DNA of 64,000 nucleotides from Lepus europaeus (Eukaryota; Chordata; Mammalia; Lagomorpha; Leporidae), in assembly GCF_033115175.1 (NCBI RefSeq), contig NC_084830.1:47251409-47315408 (forward strand), given 5' to 3'. Below are positions 54,556 to 64,000 of the stretch, piece after piece. Position 1 is the first letter of the stretch; the number at the start of each line of letters is the position of its first letter. Below the pieces are notes generated by a model that did not search any database, had not been told where the DNA came from, and saw nothing but the letters and a program-made list of their open reading frames with translations. Made by a program: the position numbers and the translations under genes.

Positions 54556-57083
54556 GACAAAGCAATAGCATTAGAATAGTTTCTTGAGTTCCTCTGTTGT
54601 GCCAAGCTATGCTAGGTGTACCCTTTAGTTGTTTGCTGGGAAGGTCACAGGGAAGGGGCATGGGTTTCCATGAGATTGTGGGGGCAGTCTAGGGAAAGAG
54701 ACTTGGGCTGCATTTCATGAAAGATATGGAGGGGATGTAGGATAGCAACCATTTGCCAATAGTAATTGGAGTTGTTCAACATTTTAATAATTCATAGCTG
54801 TATATGAGCTTCAACCTTACTTTCATACCGATGGAGTCTCAGAAATGCTGGAGATCAATTGGATGCCCCGGAGGTCCAACACTGATGCTTGAAACAGCCC
54901 CTTGCCCTTCAATGACAGTAGCATCTTGCACCTGTGCTCTACAATAGGCTTAAGAGGTATAGGTAGCAGCAAATAATTTCTTAGTTACTCACTTGGTGGG
55001 AGACACAAGATTTTTGTTCTGTTTGGAGATGTAGAGAGGTGTTGAAGTAATGAAATGTAGGACTGATAGTGAGCAAAGTAAACCTAGTTTCAGTAAACCA
55101 TTTTAAATTTCAGGGAATAGAATATGGCAAACATTACTTCTCATTTCAGTTATTAGAGCCAGTCAAGGAAAGGAAAGACGATGCCAAGACTCACCCCCTG
55201 ATAATCAGGAGACCATGCTTTAACAAGAACAAGAAGTGGTTCCAGGACAGATGAACAGCTATCAAGGCAGTTGAGAGGTTGAATAGCATCTCCACAGGTG
55301 AGGTTGGAGCTACTTTAAAATCCCTTCAAAAACTGGTTGCCTGGATGAATGAGTCTCACCTTCATCAGTTATTATGAGAGCCCAAGACACTTAAAACCCT
55401 CTGGAAGCAACAAGACTCTCCAGGGTAGATCAATGTCAGATCACACATGACTTTCATTTCTCTGTACTTATAGGAGTCTGGGAAGGGGAGAGGGTGAAAA
55501 TGTCATAAGTTTAGAGTTAATGGATACATAGAGGGGAAGAAAGTTATTAGTATGTGAATATCCTTCTGGGGAAAATCTATGTGTCTTATTTTCATTATGC
55601 AATGTTAAAAAGGAATTTCTTGAGGGGAAATGTGGTTTTCAGGGAGGTAGATATACCTGTACTGGAAGTCTAAATCCCACAGCCATGCTGTGAATTTTAG
55701 TACTAATTAAATAAACCCAACCTTTGAAAATTAATCACTCAGGACTCACAGCGGCTTGGTGTTACCAAGCAGCACAATGTACTTCACCAAAATCAGTGCA
55801 CTGGCATCTATGGAAAGAGGCTTGGCTACAAGAATTCAATGTCTTCTTCTCAAGGATAAAAACAGCTGCTTTTCTTTTTAAAATATTGCAGCTTTGACTT
55901 GGGTTTTTCCTGACACTTGAGGGGGATGAAGAGAAATGAGCTCATAACATTTTCTTTCTCCATGAGTGTGTGTGGGTTGAATTCAATGCAGGAAATTCCA
56001 AGGATAAAATTGAATGAGCTCTGACCTAGAGACAGAAAGGATAATTGCATTTTTTCTGATATTAAAAATATTGAAACTGTGTAAGAAAGGAAAACATGGA
56101 AAGAGAAGGTATACTGTCAGGCAGTTGCAATAAAACTTGCCACCAGTCCCATGGGGAGCTCTGGAGTTGGGGAGGCAGAGTTGTTCCAAAGGGGAGATAA
56201 GGGGAGCAGTGCTTTGTCCTCTCCATTGAACAGTCACTAGCCCTCAAAAAGCAGCATAATCCTTATTGGGGCAGCTCCCTTAGGAGTTACCTCTCCACTA
56301 ACATCACTCTGCCTCCAAATCTCATGGTTTCCCACTTTCCTACCCTTGTTTCTCACCTCTATCCACCTTCTGACTACCCTCACACACACCTCAGTAAATG
56401 TATCAGCATCTGATTAATGGTTTTCCAACTCTTGCTTTCTGGCTATAAAAATCCCCATGCCCCCATCATTAAGCCAATAAAAAGAGATAATGTCAAGGGT
56501 TTCTCAAATCATGGTGGAGGCATGGGAGGAAAGAAAAACTGGGTGCAGGGGCAGGGGCAATGTCAATTAGCATTTTTAAAAAGTATTTCACCACTTGTAT
56601 CTGTTATCAACAAACTTGATCCCATGATATCCTAAAGGAATCCTCTCAAAAGATCCTTGTGCCCATAATTCTGTCCTGAGAGAGAAATAAGTCACAGACT
56701 CAGGCCCTAGGGATCCTTCGGTATAAGCAGGCACTAAATTTAAGAAATGTAACAATAATGGATAAAGGTTTTTTTTTTTTCATGTTTATTTCACACCAGA
56801 GAGGATAGATTTAGGAGCCATTAACTCTGGAGTTTATTCATAAAAGTCTTAAATGAGTATAGGATAGTTGAGGTGGGCATGCTAGCTATGTCTCTCCACT
56901 AAAGGTCTCAGCTCCTATGAGAGGAATCTCTCCTTATAGCCTAAGTGTCACTAAGTGTTCATAAATTCTCCTTCCTATCTCATTTCAAGCTCATGAATAC
57001 CATTCCTAGTGGCCACAAACACCATGTGCTTCCTTTTGGCTTTTTCTAAATTTGCCCACATATTTGTATGTAATATCTGTATT
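54556..57083. other. No recognised element
   Basis: About 2.5 kb of unique-looking DNA without a recognisable gene. Frames at 55069-55254 (+), 55850-56050 (-), 55983-56247 (-) and 56417-56635 (+) have no recognisable domain or supporting context. Confidence 0.4.
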
Positions 57084-57097
57084 AAATTCTCATCAAA

Positions 57098-57394
57098 ACT
57101 GTTGAAATCTTTATACTAAATTGATATTCTGTATATAAAGAGAATTGAAAAGGAATCTTGATGCAAATGGAAGGGGAGAGGGAGCATGAGAGGGGAGGGT
57201 TGCGGGTGGGAGGGAAGTTATGGGAGAGGGAAGCCATTGTAATCTATAAGCTGTACACTGGAAATTTATATTCATTAAAAAAAATTAAAAATTAAAAAAA
57301 GAATTAAAAAAAATTAAAAACAAAACAATAAAAAATAAAAGAAAAAAATAAAAAAATAAAAGAAAAAAGTAGAAAAAAAAGAAAATGAAAAAAA
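57098..57394 (+). mobile_element. 5'-truncated L1 tail, sense, with TSD and long decayed A-tail
   Basis: 'actgttgaaatctttatact', 'gtatataaagagaattgaaa', G-rich tract 57162-57233, 'ccattgtaatctataagctg', 'tacactggaaatttatattc', 'attaaa', then about 120 bases of A with scattered T, C and G. Perfect 14-bp repeat 'aaattctcatcaaa' at 57084-57097 and 57395-57408. The long A-tail suggests a relatively recent event. Confidence 0.93.
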
Positions 57395-57754
57395 AAATTC
57401 TCATCAAATTTCACAATTCCAATGCAACTGATCCATTCTTCCCAAACTCCCAGAACCAATTAGAAACCTGTTCTCCCACTCAAAGAGGTGGACTCTAATC
57501 TTTTATTGGCCATGTTTGTTACTATTCACCTGAGCATCTGACCATTACTGGACTAATGAAGGTAAATGTCAACACTTTTGCTGAGAATAATAAAACAAAG
57601 ATGTTCACTATTTGCTGCTGGATGAAAATCACAAAGACCTAAGACATGGAGATGCTGGTAGATATCTTGCAACTACAAGGGCATGCCAGAAAATAGAACC
57701 AATACTTGGGAAGTAAAATAGAGAAGAATACATAAATGTAATAGGCAGAAAAAA

Positions 57755-58435
57755 ATGACCACTAGAGATCTCCTGTCCTAATCTCCCAAATCAATGATTG
57801 ATCAGGTTTCATGCAATGGGTAATTAACATTGCTAATCAGCTGACTTGAGATAGGGAAATTTATCTAGATTATCTGGGTGAGCCCAATGTGGTCTCAAGG
57901 GTCCTCTGTAAGTGAAGAAGGAGAAAAGAAGGATTAGGAAGATGAAAATGTGAGAAAAATCAGTTCCACATTATAGGCTTTGAAGATAGAGAAATGGGGC
58001 CAAGGGTCCAGGCTTGAAGGTAACCTTCAGGAGTGGGGAATGTCTAACCCACATGCCATACAAGGCCTGCAAAATCATTTAGTCTGGTCCTGCCAAGGCA
58101 TCTGTAGGTGAGATTCGAAATTGAATAAAATCTATAGCAGGCTAATTTTGAAGCTGATACTTTTGTGTGGCTTGAAAATAATGTTATAAATGTCCAAATG
58201 GCCCTTGGCAGAAAAAAAAAAAAAAAGGTTTCCCACCCCTGCAAAGGAAAGCAAAACAAATTCTCTCCTAGAGTCTTCAGAAGGAACACAATCCTGCTGA
58301 CATATTGGTTTTAGTCCAATAAGACCTTTTTCAGATTTGTGAGCTCCAGAATCATAAGAGAATACATCTTGACTATTTTAACTCAGTAGAATTTTTGGTA
58401 ATTTGTTACAGCAGTTAAGAAATTAAAACTGATTG
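57755..58435 (+). mobile_element. MaLR-type LTR split by a hAT-like element
   Basis: Sense landmarks: 'agagatctcctgtcctaatc', 'attatctgggtgagcccaat', 'gtggtctcaagggtcctctg', then after the inserted element 'attctctcctagagtcttca', 'gaaggaacacaatcctgctg', 'gttttagtccaataagacct', 'ggtaatttgttacagcagtt'. This series is typical of an MLT1-type LTR. Strongly diverged. Confidence 0.7.
58028..58241. mobile_element. hAT-like non-autonomous DNA transposon
   Basis: 214 bases with imperfect terminal inverted repeats: the left end is 'caggagtggggaatg' and the complement of the right end is 'caggggtgggaaacc'. The inside includes 'ggcccttggcagaaaa' near the right end. CAGRGGTGGG ends are characteristic of hAT (MER5/Charlie-like) elements. 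No 8-bp duplication survives ('gtaacctt' versus 'caaaggaa'). Confidence 0.6.
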
Positions 58436-58864
58436 GGATCCACTTTGCTTGATATCACTAAACTATAAGAATCTTAATACACTGCAAAAATCACATAATG
58501 TATGGGTAACAAATGAACTTCCTACTTATGGGTATAAGCACTGACCATGCTTTCCCATGATGCACTTCAAAGATTCTGGCTAAACAAGGTTTTACCTGAA
58601 TGATGGAAGAAGTGATCCATTGTGGAACAGTAGCAGGGACATTGAGAATGTGAGGAGCTTACTGTGTAGAAAAAGAGAGATGCAAAAATATATCCAAAAG
58701 CAAAGACAAGTAATAAGAATTTGGAAAAAGGATATATGAGGGATGATACAAATCATCTTGGATAATATGAGTATTACATGCCATTTTAGAATAATATAAT
58801 GACTATTAATATAAGCATTAATGTTGATTAATTTTCTTACCAATGTAATTAGAATCATTTTTGT

Positions 58865-59385
58865 AGGACAGCTATTACTCCATCTCACTGATAAGCACAT
58901 GGAAGATTAGAGGGGTTATGCAACTTGTCCAAGTGTATGGACCATTAATGAGTGACACCTTAGATTCTTTTTTTTTTTTTTTTGACAGGCAGAGTGGACA
59001 GTGAGAGAGAGACAGAGAGAAAGGTCTTCCTTTTGCCGTTGGTTCACCCTCCAATGGCCGCCGCGGTAGGCGCGCTGCAGCCTGCGCACCGTGCTGATCC
59101 GATGGCAGGAGCCAGGTGCTTATCCTGGTCTCCCATGAGGTGCAGGGCCCAAGGACCTGGGCCATCCTCCACTGCACTCCCTGGCCACAGCAGAGAGCTG
59201 GCCTGGAAGAGGGGCAACCGGGACAGGATCGGTGCCCCGACCGGGACTAGAACCCGGTGTGCCGGCGCCGCAAGGCGGAGGATTAGCCTGTTGAGCCACG
59301 GCGCCGGCCAGACACCTTAGATTCAAGCATAGCCTCCCTGGCTCCCAAGTCTGTGGACTTAACCAGTGGGTTACATACTGTCTAT
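58865..59385 (-). mobile_element. MIR-like element split by a young CSINE
   Basis: The left part (58865-58967, 'gaagattagaggggttatgc', 'aacttgtccaagtgtatg') and the right part (59311-59385, 'cacctta'-'gattcaagcatagcctccct', 'gtggacttaaccagtggg') are adjacent pieces of one antisense MIR. Confidence 0.7.
58968..59310 (-). mobile_element. CSINE, youngest-looking copy, perfect 14-bp TSD
   Basis: Antisense: poly-T of about 16, 'gacaggcagagtggacagtg', 'cgttggttcaccctccaatg', 'gccgccgcggtaggcgcgct', 'accgggactagaacccggtg', 'tgccggcgccgcaaggcgga', 'ggattagcctgttgagccac', 'ggcgccggcc'. It is GC- and CpG-rich with little decay. Perfect 14-bp repeat 'gacaccttagattc' at 58954-58967 and 59311-59324, plus a pure homopolymer tail. 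Confidence 0.97.
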
Positions 59386-61220
59386 ATCAGCAAAAACCAC
59401 CAAACTTCAAACTTCCAACTGTCAAATCTTCACTTGCACACAGAGTTCATTGATAACTGTGTTTTCCATATTTTGTCTGCTAGGTTGATTAAAGAAGTAC
59501 GTATGTGTTAGTGAAAAGAAACTTTGGCTGAAGGGTTTGACCTCTTTCTTTCCTGGCCAGTTTTGTCCTTTAGGCTGTGTGGCCTTGAACATGTCATTTC
59601 ATTTATCTGGATTTCAATATAGCATCCTTTCAAGGTTACTCACTGAGACATTCTTTCAAGCTTCTGTATCCTTCATATTTTTTGATATAGCAAAACAGAG
59701 GAACTTAAACTCTGGGATGAAATATTTATACTTCAGGGTAGGTAACAGGGGACAGGATCACAAACAGGGACATGAAAAACTGTCTGAAATTAATTATTCA
59801 ACAATTGGGTATAAATATGAACAGGTAGATGCCAGAGACTTTAATTCACTGAAATAATAACATGGAACAAAGAAAACTCTGTTGTAGCACCTCTGTATAC
59901 CTGGAGGCTCTCCCTTCCCACTAACTTGGACTACAAAGCTTTGACATGTGCTAAGGGGCGGTGAGTCTCTGGGAAAGGTTTCATGTTGAAATTTTGGCCT
60001 TTAGCCACGTGGGTAAGAAAGACAAAGCTGGCATTGGCACTACCGATTGGCAGCCAGGAGCAGCTCTCAGGTTGAAAGAGTGAGCCACAGGCTAGGTGGA
60101 GAAGGCAGAGAAAGTAGAGGGTGCAAAGGTAGATTCCTGGGAGCTGTGAACAAAGACACCAAGGCAGGAAGCCAAGAGTATCACTCCTACTCGTGAGGGA
60201 ATTGCAGGGAGAGAGTAACACAGCATGGCAAGCGTTCCCCGGGCTGTGGCTTCTGAGCCAAACTCTTCTTCTGTTTCACAGTTGAGAATAAAAACAATCC
60301 TGAAAATAGTCCAAGGAAATAAAAAGCTTGGACAAATGGGAAGATTTGTGACTGTCCTTATTACTCTGCTTTTGTCTTCACTATAATCAGTGCTCCATGG
60401 CCTCTTCATGCCTCTAATAAGGGACTTGCTGTGAACACACAAAACCATGCATCTAGTCCAATAAATCTGAGGGGCTGCTTGATACCTCATCACAACCACC
60501 TTCTGCTAATTAATGTGAACATCTGTGAAGAAACTACTGAAACACCTGTAGAGGAAAAAGAAGTAGCAAAGGGATGGGAGGAAAATTTGAGCTTATGTTC
60601 AAGTCACCAGTCAAGTATAATGAAATGCAAAATCATGTTAGTAGTAAGGACATATAAGAAGCAGTGGATTTGGGGAGTAAAATGCCATAGTGGGGCAATT
60701 ATCACCTATTTTCCATCAAGAAATTCCAAGTTCACCAATTGAAGGTGTGCTGGATAAGCTGCCCTCGCACATTCACAAAGTGGAGGTACTTACAAATTGG
60801 CCATTTCTGCAAGTGAACAATCACAGACAGAAGGAGTCAACAAATATTTACCAAGTCCCTACCCACCTGGTTCATGGCACTGTATTGGAAATGAGGGTCA
60901 ATACAAAGACACAAAATGACTTGATCCTAGAACCCAAAGGATTTAAAACTATTGGAAACAGATCTTTGCTTTCCCTAAGGAGTTCACATGTGTCTGCTCT
61001 AAGGGCACATACACAAATCAGGTCATTATTCCTTTTGTTCCTACTACAAGGAACATTTGAACTCATCTTTGTTGTCAGAGCCATCTGTTTTAATTTCTTT
61101 ACCTCACACCCTGCCTTGATGTCCTAATCTACCTATGCCTTTCTGGAATCTACATTTCATCTCCAACCAAGAGAATAGAAAAGTAATTCTAAATAAGGAG
61201 TGGGAGTGCTGAGATGTGCT
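59386..61220. other. No recognised gene; MIR traces
   Basis: A sense MIR trace at about 59525-59650 ('gtgtggccttgaacatgtca', 'tttcatttatctggatttca'). An L2-like 'caacaaatatttaccaagtc' near 60838. Frames of 70-145 codons at 59537-59857, 59931-60221 (-), 60092-60499 (-), 60431-60742 and 60690-61127 overlap each other on both strands and have no recognisable domain. Confidence 0.4.
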
Positions 61221-61221
61221 C

Positions 61222-61838
61222 CTTTTTTAAAGATTTATTTATGGGGCCAGTGCTGTGGCGCAGTGGGTTAACATCCTGGCCTGAAGCGCCAGCATCCCAT
61301 ATGGGTGCCGGTTCGAGACCCGGCTGCTCCACTTCCGATCTGGCTCTCTGCTATGGCCTGGGATAGCAGTAGAAGATGGCGCAAGGCCTTGGGCCTTGCA
61401 CCCATGTGGGAGACCCAGAAGAAGATCCTGGCTCCTGGCTTCAGATAGGCATACCTCGGCCATTGTGGCCAACTGGGGAGTGAACCAGCAGATGGAAGAC
61501 CTCTCTCTCTTTGTGTAACTCTGACTTTTTAAAAGATTTATTTATTTATTTGAAAGTCAGAGTTACAGAGAGAGGGAAAAAACAGAAAGAGAGAGAGAGA
61601 GAGAGAGAGATCTCCCATCTGCTGGTTGACTCCCCAGATGGTTGCAACAGTAAGAGTTTCATCTGGGTCTCCCACATGGATGGCCAGAACCTAAACATTT
61701 GGGCCATCTTCCTCTGCTCTTCCCAGGCCTTTAGCAGGGAGCTGGAAATGGAGCAGCTAGAACATGAATTAGCACCCATTGTAGGTTGCCAACATTTCAA
61801 GCGGCAGCTTTACCCACTACGCCATAACACCCAACTTA
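61222..61838 (-). mobile_element. CSINE, antisense, carrying a sense CSINE in its tail
   Basis: The outer element comprises the T-rich start 61222-61242 and 61532-61838: 'aaaagatttatttatttatt', (GA)n 61589-61609, 'ctgctggttgactccccaga', 'aacatttgggccatcttcct', 'ctacgccataacacccaa'. Outer TSD not resolved. Confidence 0.9.
61243..61531 (+). mobile_element. CSINE, sense, nested; 3' A-rich tail missing
   Basis: 'ggggccagtgctgtggcgca', 'gtgggttaacatcctggcct', 'tgccggttcgagacccggct', 'gatggcgcaaggccttgggc', 'gccattgtggccaactgggg', then 'ctttgtgtaactctgacttt' without the usual AAATAAAT tail. Direct repeat 'aaagatttatttat' at 61229-61242 and 61532-61545. Confidence 0.92.
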
Positions 61839-61839
61839 A

Positions 61840-63108
61840 GACATGTTCTTACAGGCAGAAAGGTACAGATGCTACAACAGGTTGAAATCAGGGGAGGGGT
61901 GGGATTCAGACAAGAAAAATACCCATTTTATCTGGATAGAAGCAGGGATAGCTTTTGGAGTAGATGACCTTTAGAATGTGAGTTCCAAATTCAGATACCT
62001 AGAGGGGCCTGGCAAGAAATGGAAGTAAGTAGGCAGAGACAAGATCAGGTAAATGGTAGACTTCATGGATGCTCCAAAGGGGATGGTCCTTTTGTAACTC
62101 AAGCTTTTAATGGCACAAATGACCTTCATACAGCACTGTGTTCTTTAAATCACTTATAAGATACAGAATCACTATTTAAACAGAACTTGCATCTATGCAT
62201 AATCTCTGCTTAAAAGAATAATGCATATATGTCCCTATGTGCTATTTCACCAAAGTAATATTATTTATTACATTGCAACATATTTCTAATTATAGATGGT
62301 AGGGCTGGGAGAGTCACTTCCATAGATATATTTCTAAAGCATCGATTTATTTTTAAAAAGTCTTTCAATTGTACACATACAGAGACATGTTCTGAAAGAC
62401 AGAAAGGTAAAAGTGCCACAATAGAGGTTCAAGTTAAAAGAGGAGTGGGGTTTAGACAAGAAAACATGCTTATCTCATCTGAATGGAACAGTACAGTGTG
62501 ATAATTTGATACTGTGTTGGTCACATCAGGTTACCTAGGATTTCTATCTCCTCCAACATTTGTTTTAAAAATATTTTGTTGAAACTCAACAATTGCACCT
62601 ATCTATGGGTGTAGTATGACATTTCAACAAATGTACACAATGTGTACTGATCAAATTGACACAATCAACTTTCTTTCTCTCTATGATCCCTCTCTTTGGA
62701 GCCTTCAAACTCCTCTCTTCTGTTTGTTCATAAAGTACTCACCCCTCTGGGCAGTATAACTTTAGAACTTTTTCCTTCCATCTAACCATGTTTGGGTACC
62801 CATTTTGCAATCTTCTTCTACCCACCTCCTTCTGCCTTTCCCAACCTCTAGTAACACTACTATACATTCAGATTTTCCTTGAGAGAAACAGGGAGTTTGG
62901 GTCCCAGTGAGTTAAAGTACATTTGATGCTATTCTGTTAAATGCTCTGTCACCGAACTACAGCTAAGGCAAGGTATCTCATGAAGAAATACAACATAGTT
63001 TACTTTGAATGAGTGGGTATCATTTGCCTTAGCAGTTGACCACCAGGACTTCTCAGTGTTTTAATCAAGACTGAATGTTAGTGAACCAGAAATGTGTCAA
63101 ATCCAGGT
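61840..63108. other. No recognised element
   Basis: About 1.3 kb of AT-rich DNA. A near repeat of the phrase 'acaggcagaaaggtacagat' (61851) occurs at about 62390 ('agacagaaaggtaaaagtgc'), followed in both places by similar words, suggesting an old local duplication or shared degraded repeat. No gene recognised. Confidence 0.35.
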
Positions 63109-63109
63109 C

Positions 63110-64000
63110 ATCATCAGGGAATTTCAATAGGGGACATGCTCAATTGGATTTGCCCCAAATGATGGAGTTAGAAAAGTGCCAGGGGATTCCAATACAATCC
63201 CATCAAGGTGGCATGTACCAATGCCATCTCACCAGCCCAGGTGATCAATTTCAGTTCACAACTGATCACACTGATAGGCCTAAGAGTCAAGGGGATCACA
63301 CAGACAAGATTAATGTCTGCTAATACTAACTGATAAAAAAAAAGGGAGAGAAGGATCCAACATGGGAAGGGGGAGACACAGCAGACTCATAGAATGACAG
63401 ATGTCCTAAATAGCACTCTGGCCTCAGAATCAGCCCTTAAGGCATTTGAATCTGGCTGAAGAGCCTATGAGAGTATTTTAGGCATGGAAAGCCAAGACAC
63501 GCTGGGGAAAAAAAAAGATGAAGAAGAAGAAGAAGACCTAAATGAAGGATCTCAGTGAGTGTGATCCCAGTGGAAAGAACGGGGCCATCAAAGTAGGAGG
63601 TACCTTTCTCTGAAGGGAGGAGAGAACTTCCACTTTGACTATGGCCTTGTCAGAATAGGATCGAAGTCGGCGAACCCTAAAGGCTTCCATAGCCTCGGCA
63701 ACTCATGGCTAGAACCCAGGGAGATTACTGACACCATAAACAAGAGTGTTAAATTGTTAAATCAACATCTTGAGTCACTGTGTACTTACATCCCATGTGG
63801 GATCAGTCCTTAATAGGTTGTCGAAGGTGAAGTAATGATATAGCTAGTACTGAAACAGTATTTTTACACTTTGTGGTTATGTGTGGGTGCAAACTGATGA
63901 AATCTTTACTTAGTATATACTAAAGCAATCTTCTGTATATAAAGATAATTGAAAATGAAAAAAAAAAAACCCTTGGTTTTAAATTGGAAATTACATAGAA
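63110..64000 (+). mobile_element. L1 3' UTR, 5'-truncated, runs off the window
   Basis: Sense copy of the L1 3' UTR: 'gggacatgctcaattggatt', 'gccaggggattccaatacaa', 'gtcctaaatagcactctggc', 'gggccatcaaagtaggaggt', 'gtcagaataggatcgaagtc', 'gataattgaaaatgaaaaaa', then 'cttggttttaaattggaaat'. It has the alternative terminus also found at 48112-48170. A (GAA)n patch lies at 63510-63534. The 3' TSD is outside the window. Confidence 0.92.

Noticed and set aside
60092..61127. Frames of 135 and 145 codons (minus and plus)
   Set aside because: They overlap other frames, show no recognisable domain, start in no clear context and have no supporting splice sites. Lengths of this size are expected by chance in 64 kb.

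Overview
The window is nuclear DNA from a mammal, almost certainly a lagomorph and most likely rabbit (Oryctolagus). The diagnostic signal is about thirty copies of the tRNA-derived C-repeat SINE (CSINE), with heads like GGCCGGCGC, a B-box-like GGTTCTAGTCC, a CT-rich segment and AAATAAATAAATCTT tails. LINE-1 elements with the lagomorph-type long 3' UTR accompany them. I found no host protein-coding gene, no functional RNA gene and nothing prokaryotic. Nearly all open reading frames of 60-150 codons fall in SINEs, L1 remnants or non-coding sequence. The window is best read as intergenic or deep intronic DNA built from layered retrotransposon insertions.

Layout. 1-9.6 kb: old MIR/L2 fragments, an ancient antisense L1 ORF1 remnant (about 3.8-4.5 kb), six CSINEs, and a GC-richer unique block at 8.5-9.3 kb. 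9.6-18.3 kb: a hexanucleotide repeat, an antisense older L1 3' end (12.05-12.78 kb), several CSINEs and a high-complexity block near 15.0-15.6 kb. 18.5-20.4 kb: an ancient L1 split by a MaLR-type LTR, with a U6 snRNA retrocopy immediately beside the LTR. 22-30 kb: CSINEs, an L2, a MIR, two antisense 5'-truncated L1 3' UTR copies with target-site duplications (TSDs), a 44-bp micro-L1 and a palindromic DNA-transposon relic. 30-37 kb: a MaLR-type LTR, a 596-bp solo ERV1-like LTR inside an older CSINE, and several CSINEs including a nested pair. 37-43 kb: mostly unique or unrecognised. 43.3-51.9 kb: a full-length but dead L1 on the + strand with a perfect 17-bp TSD; it carries a CSINE at the ORF2 start, two antisense L1 tails in ORF2, and a CSINE-in-CSINE in the 3' UTR. 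52-64 kb: two MaLR-type LTRs (one with a hAT-like insertion), a short sense L1 tail, one very young CSINE, an inverted CSINE pair, and an L1 3' UTR that runs off the window end.

How it fits together: the elements form a readable stratigraphy. MIR/L2 and ancient L1 lie at the bottom, then MaLR LTRs and DNA transposons, then rabbit L1s and older CSINEs, then the ERV1-like LTR and the younger CSINEs. Direct repeats at the junctions give the order of many events. The most informative items are the full-length nested L1, three alternative L1 3' termini in one window, the solo LTR with repeated CCAAT/octamer units, the 44-bp L1 insertion and the repeated SINE-into-SINE targeting. I did not find a new enzymatic or defence system here. 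All family names rest on my recognition of consensus features, not on a database search.
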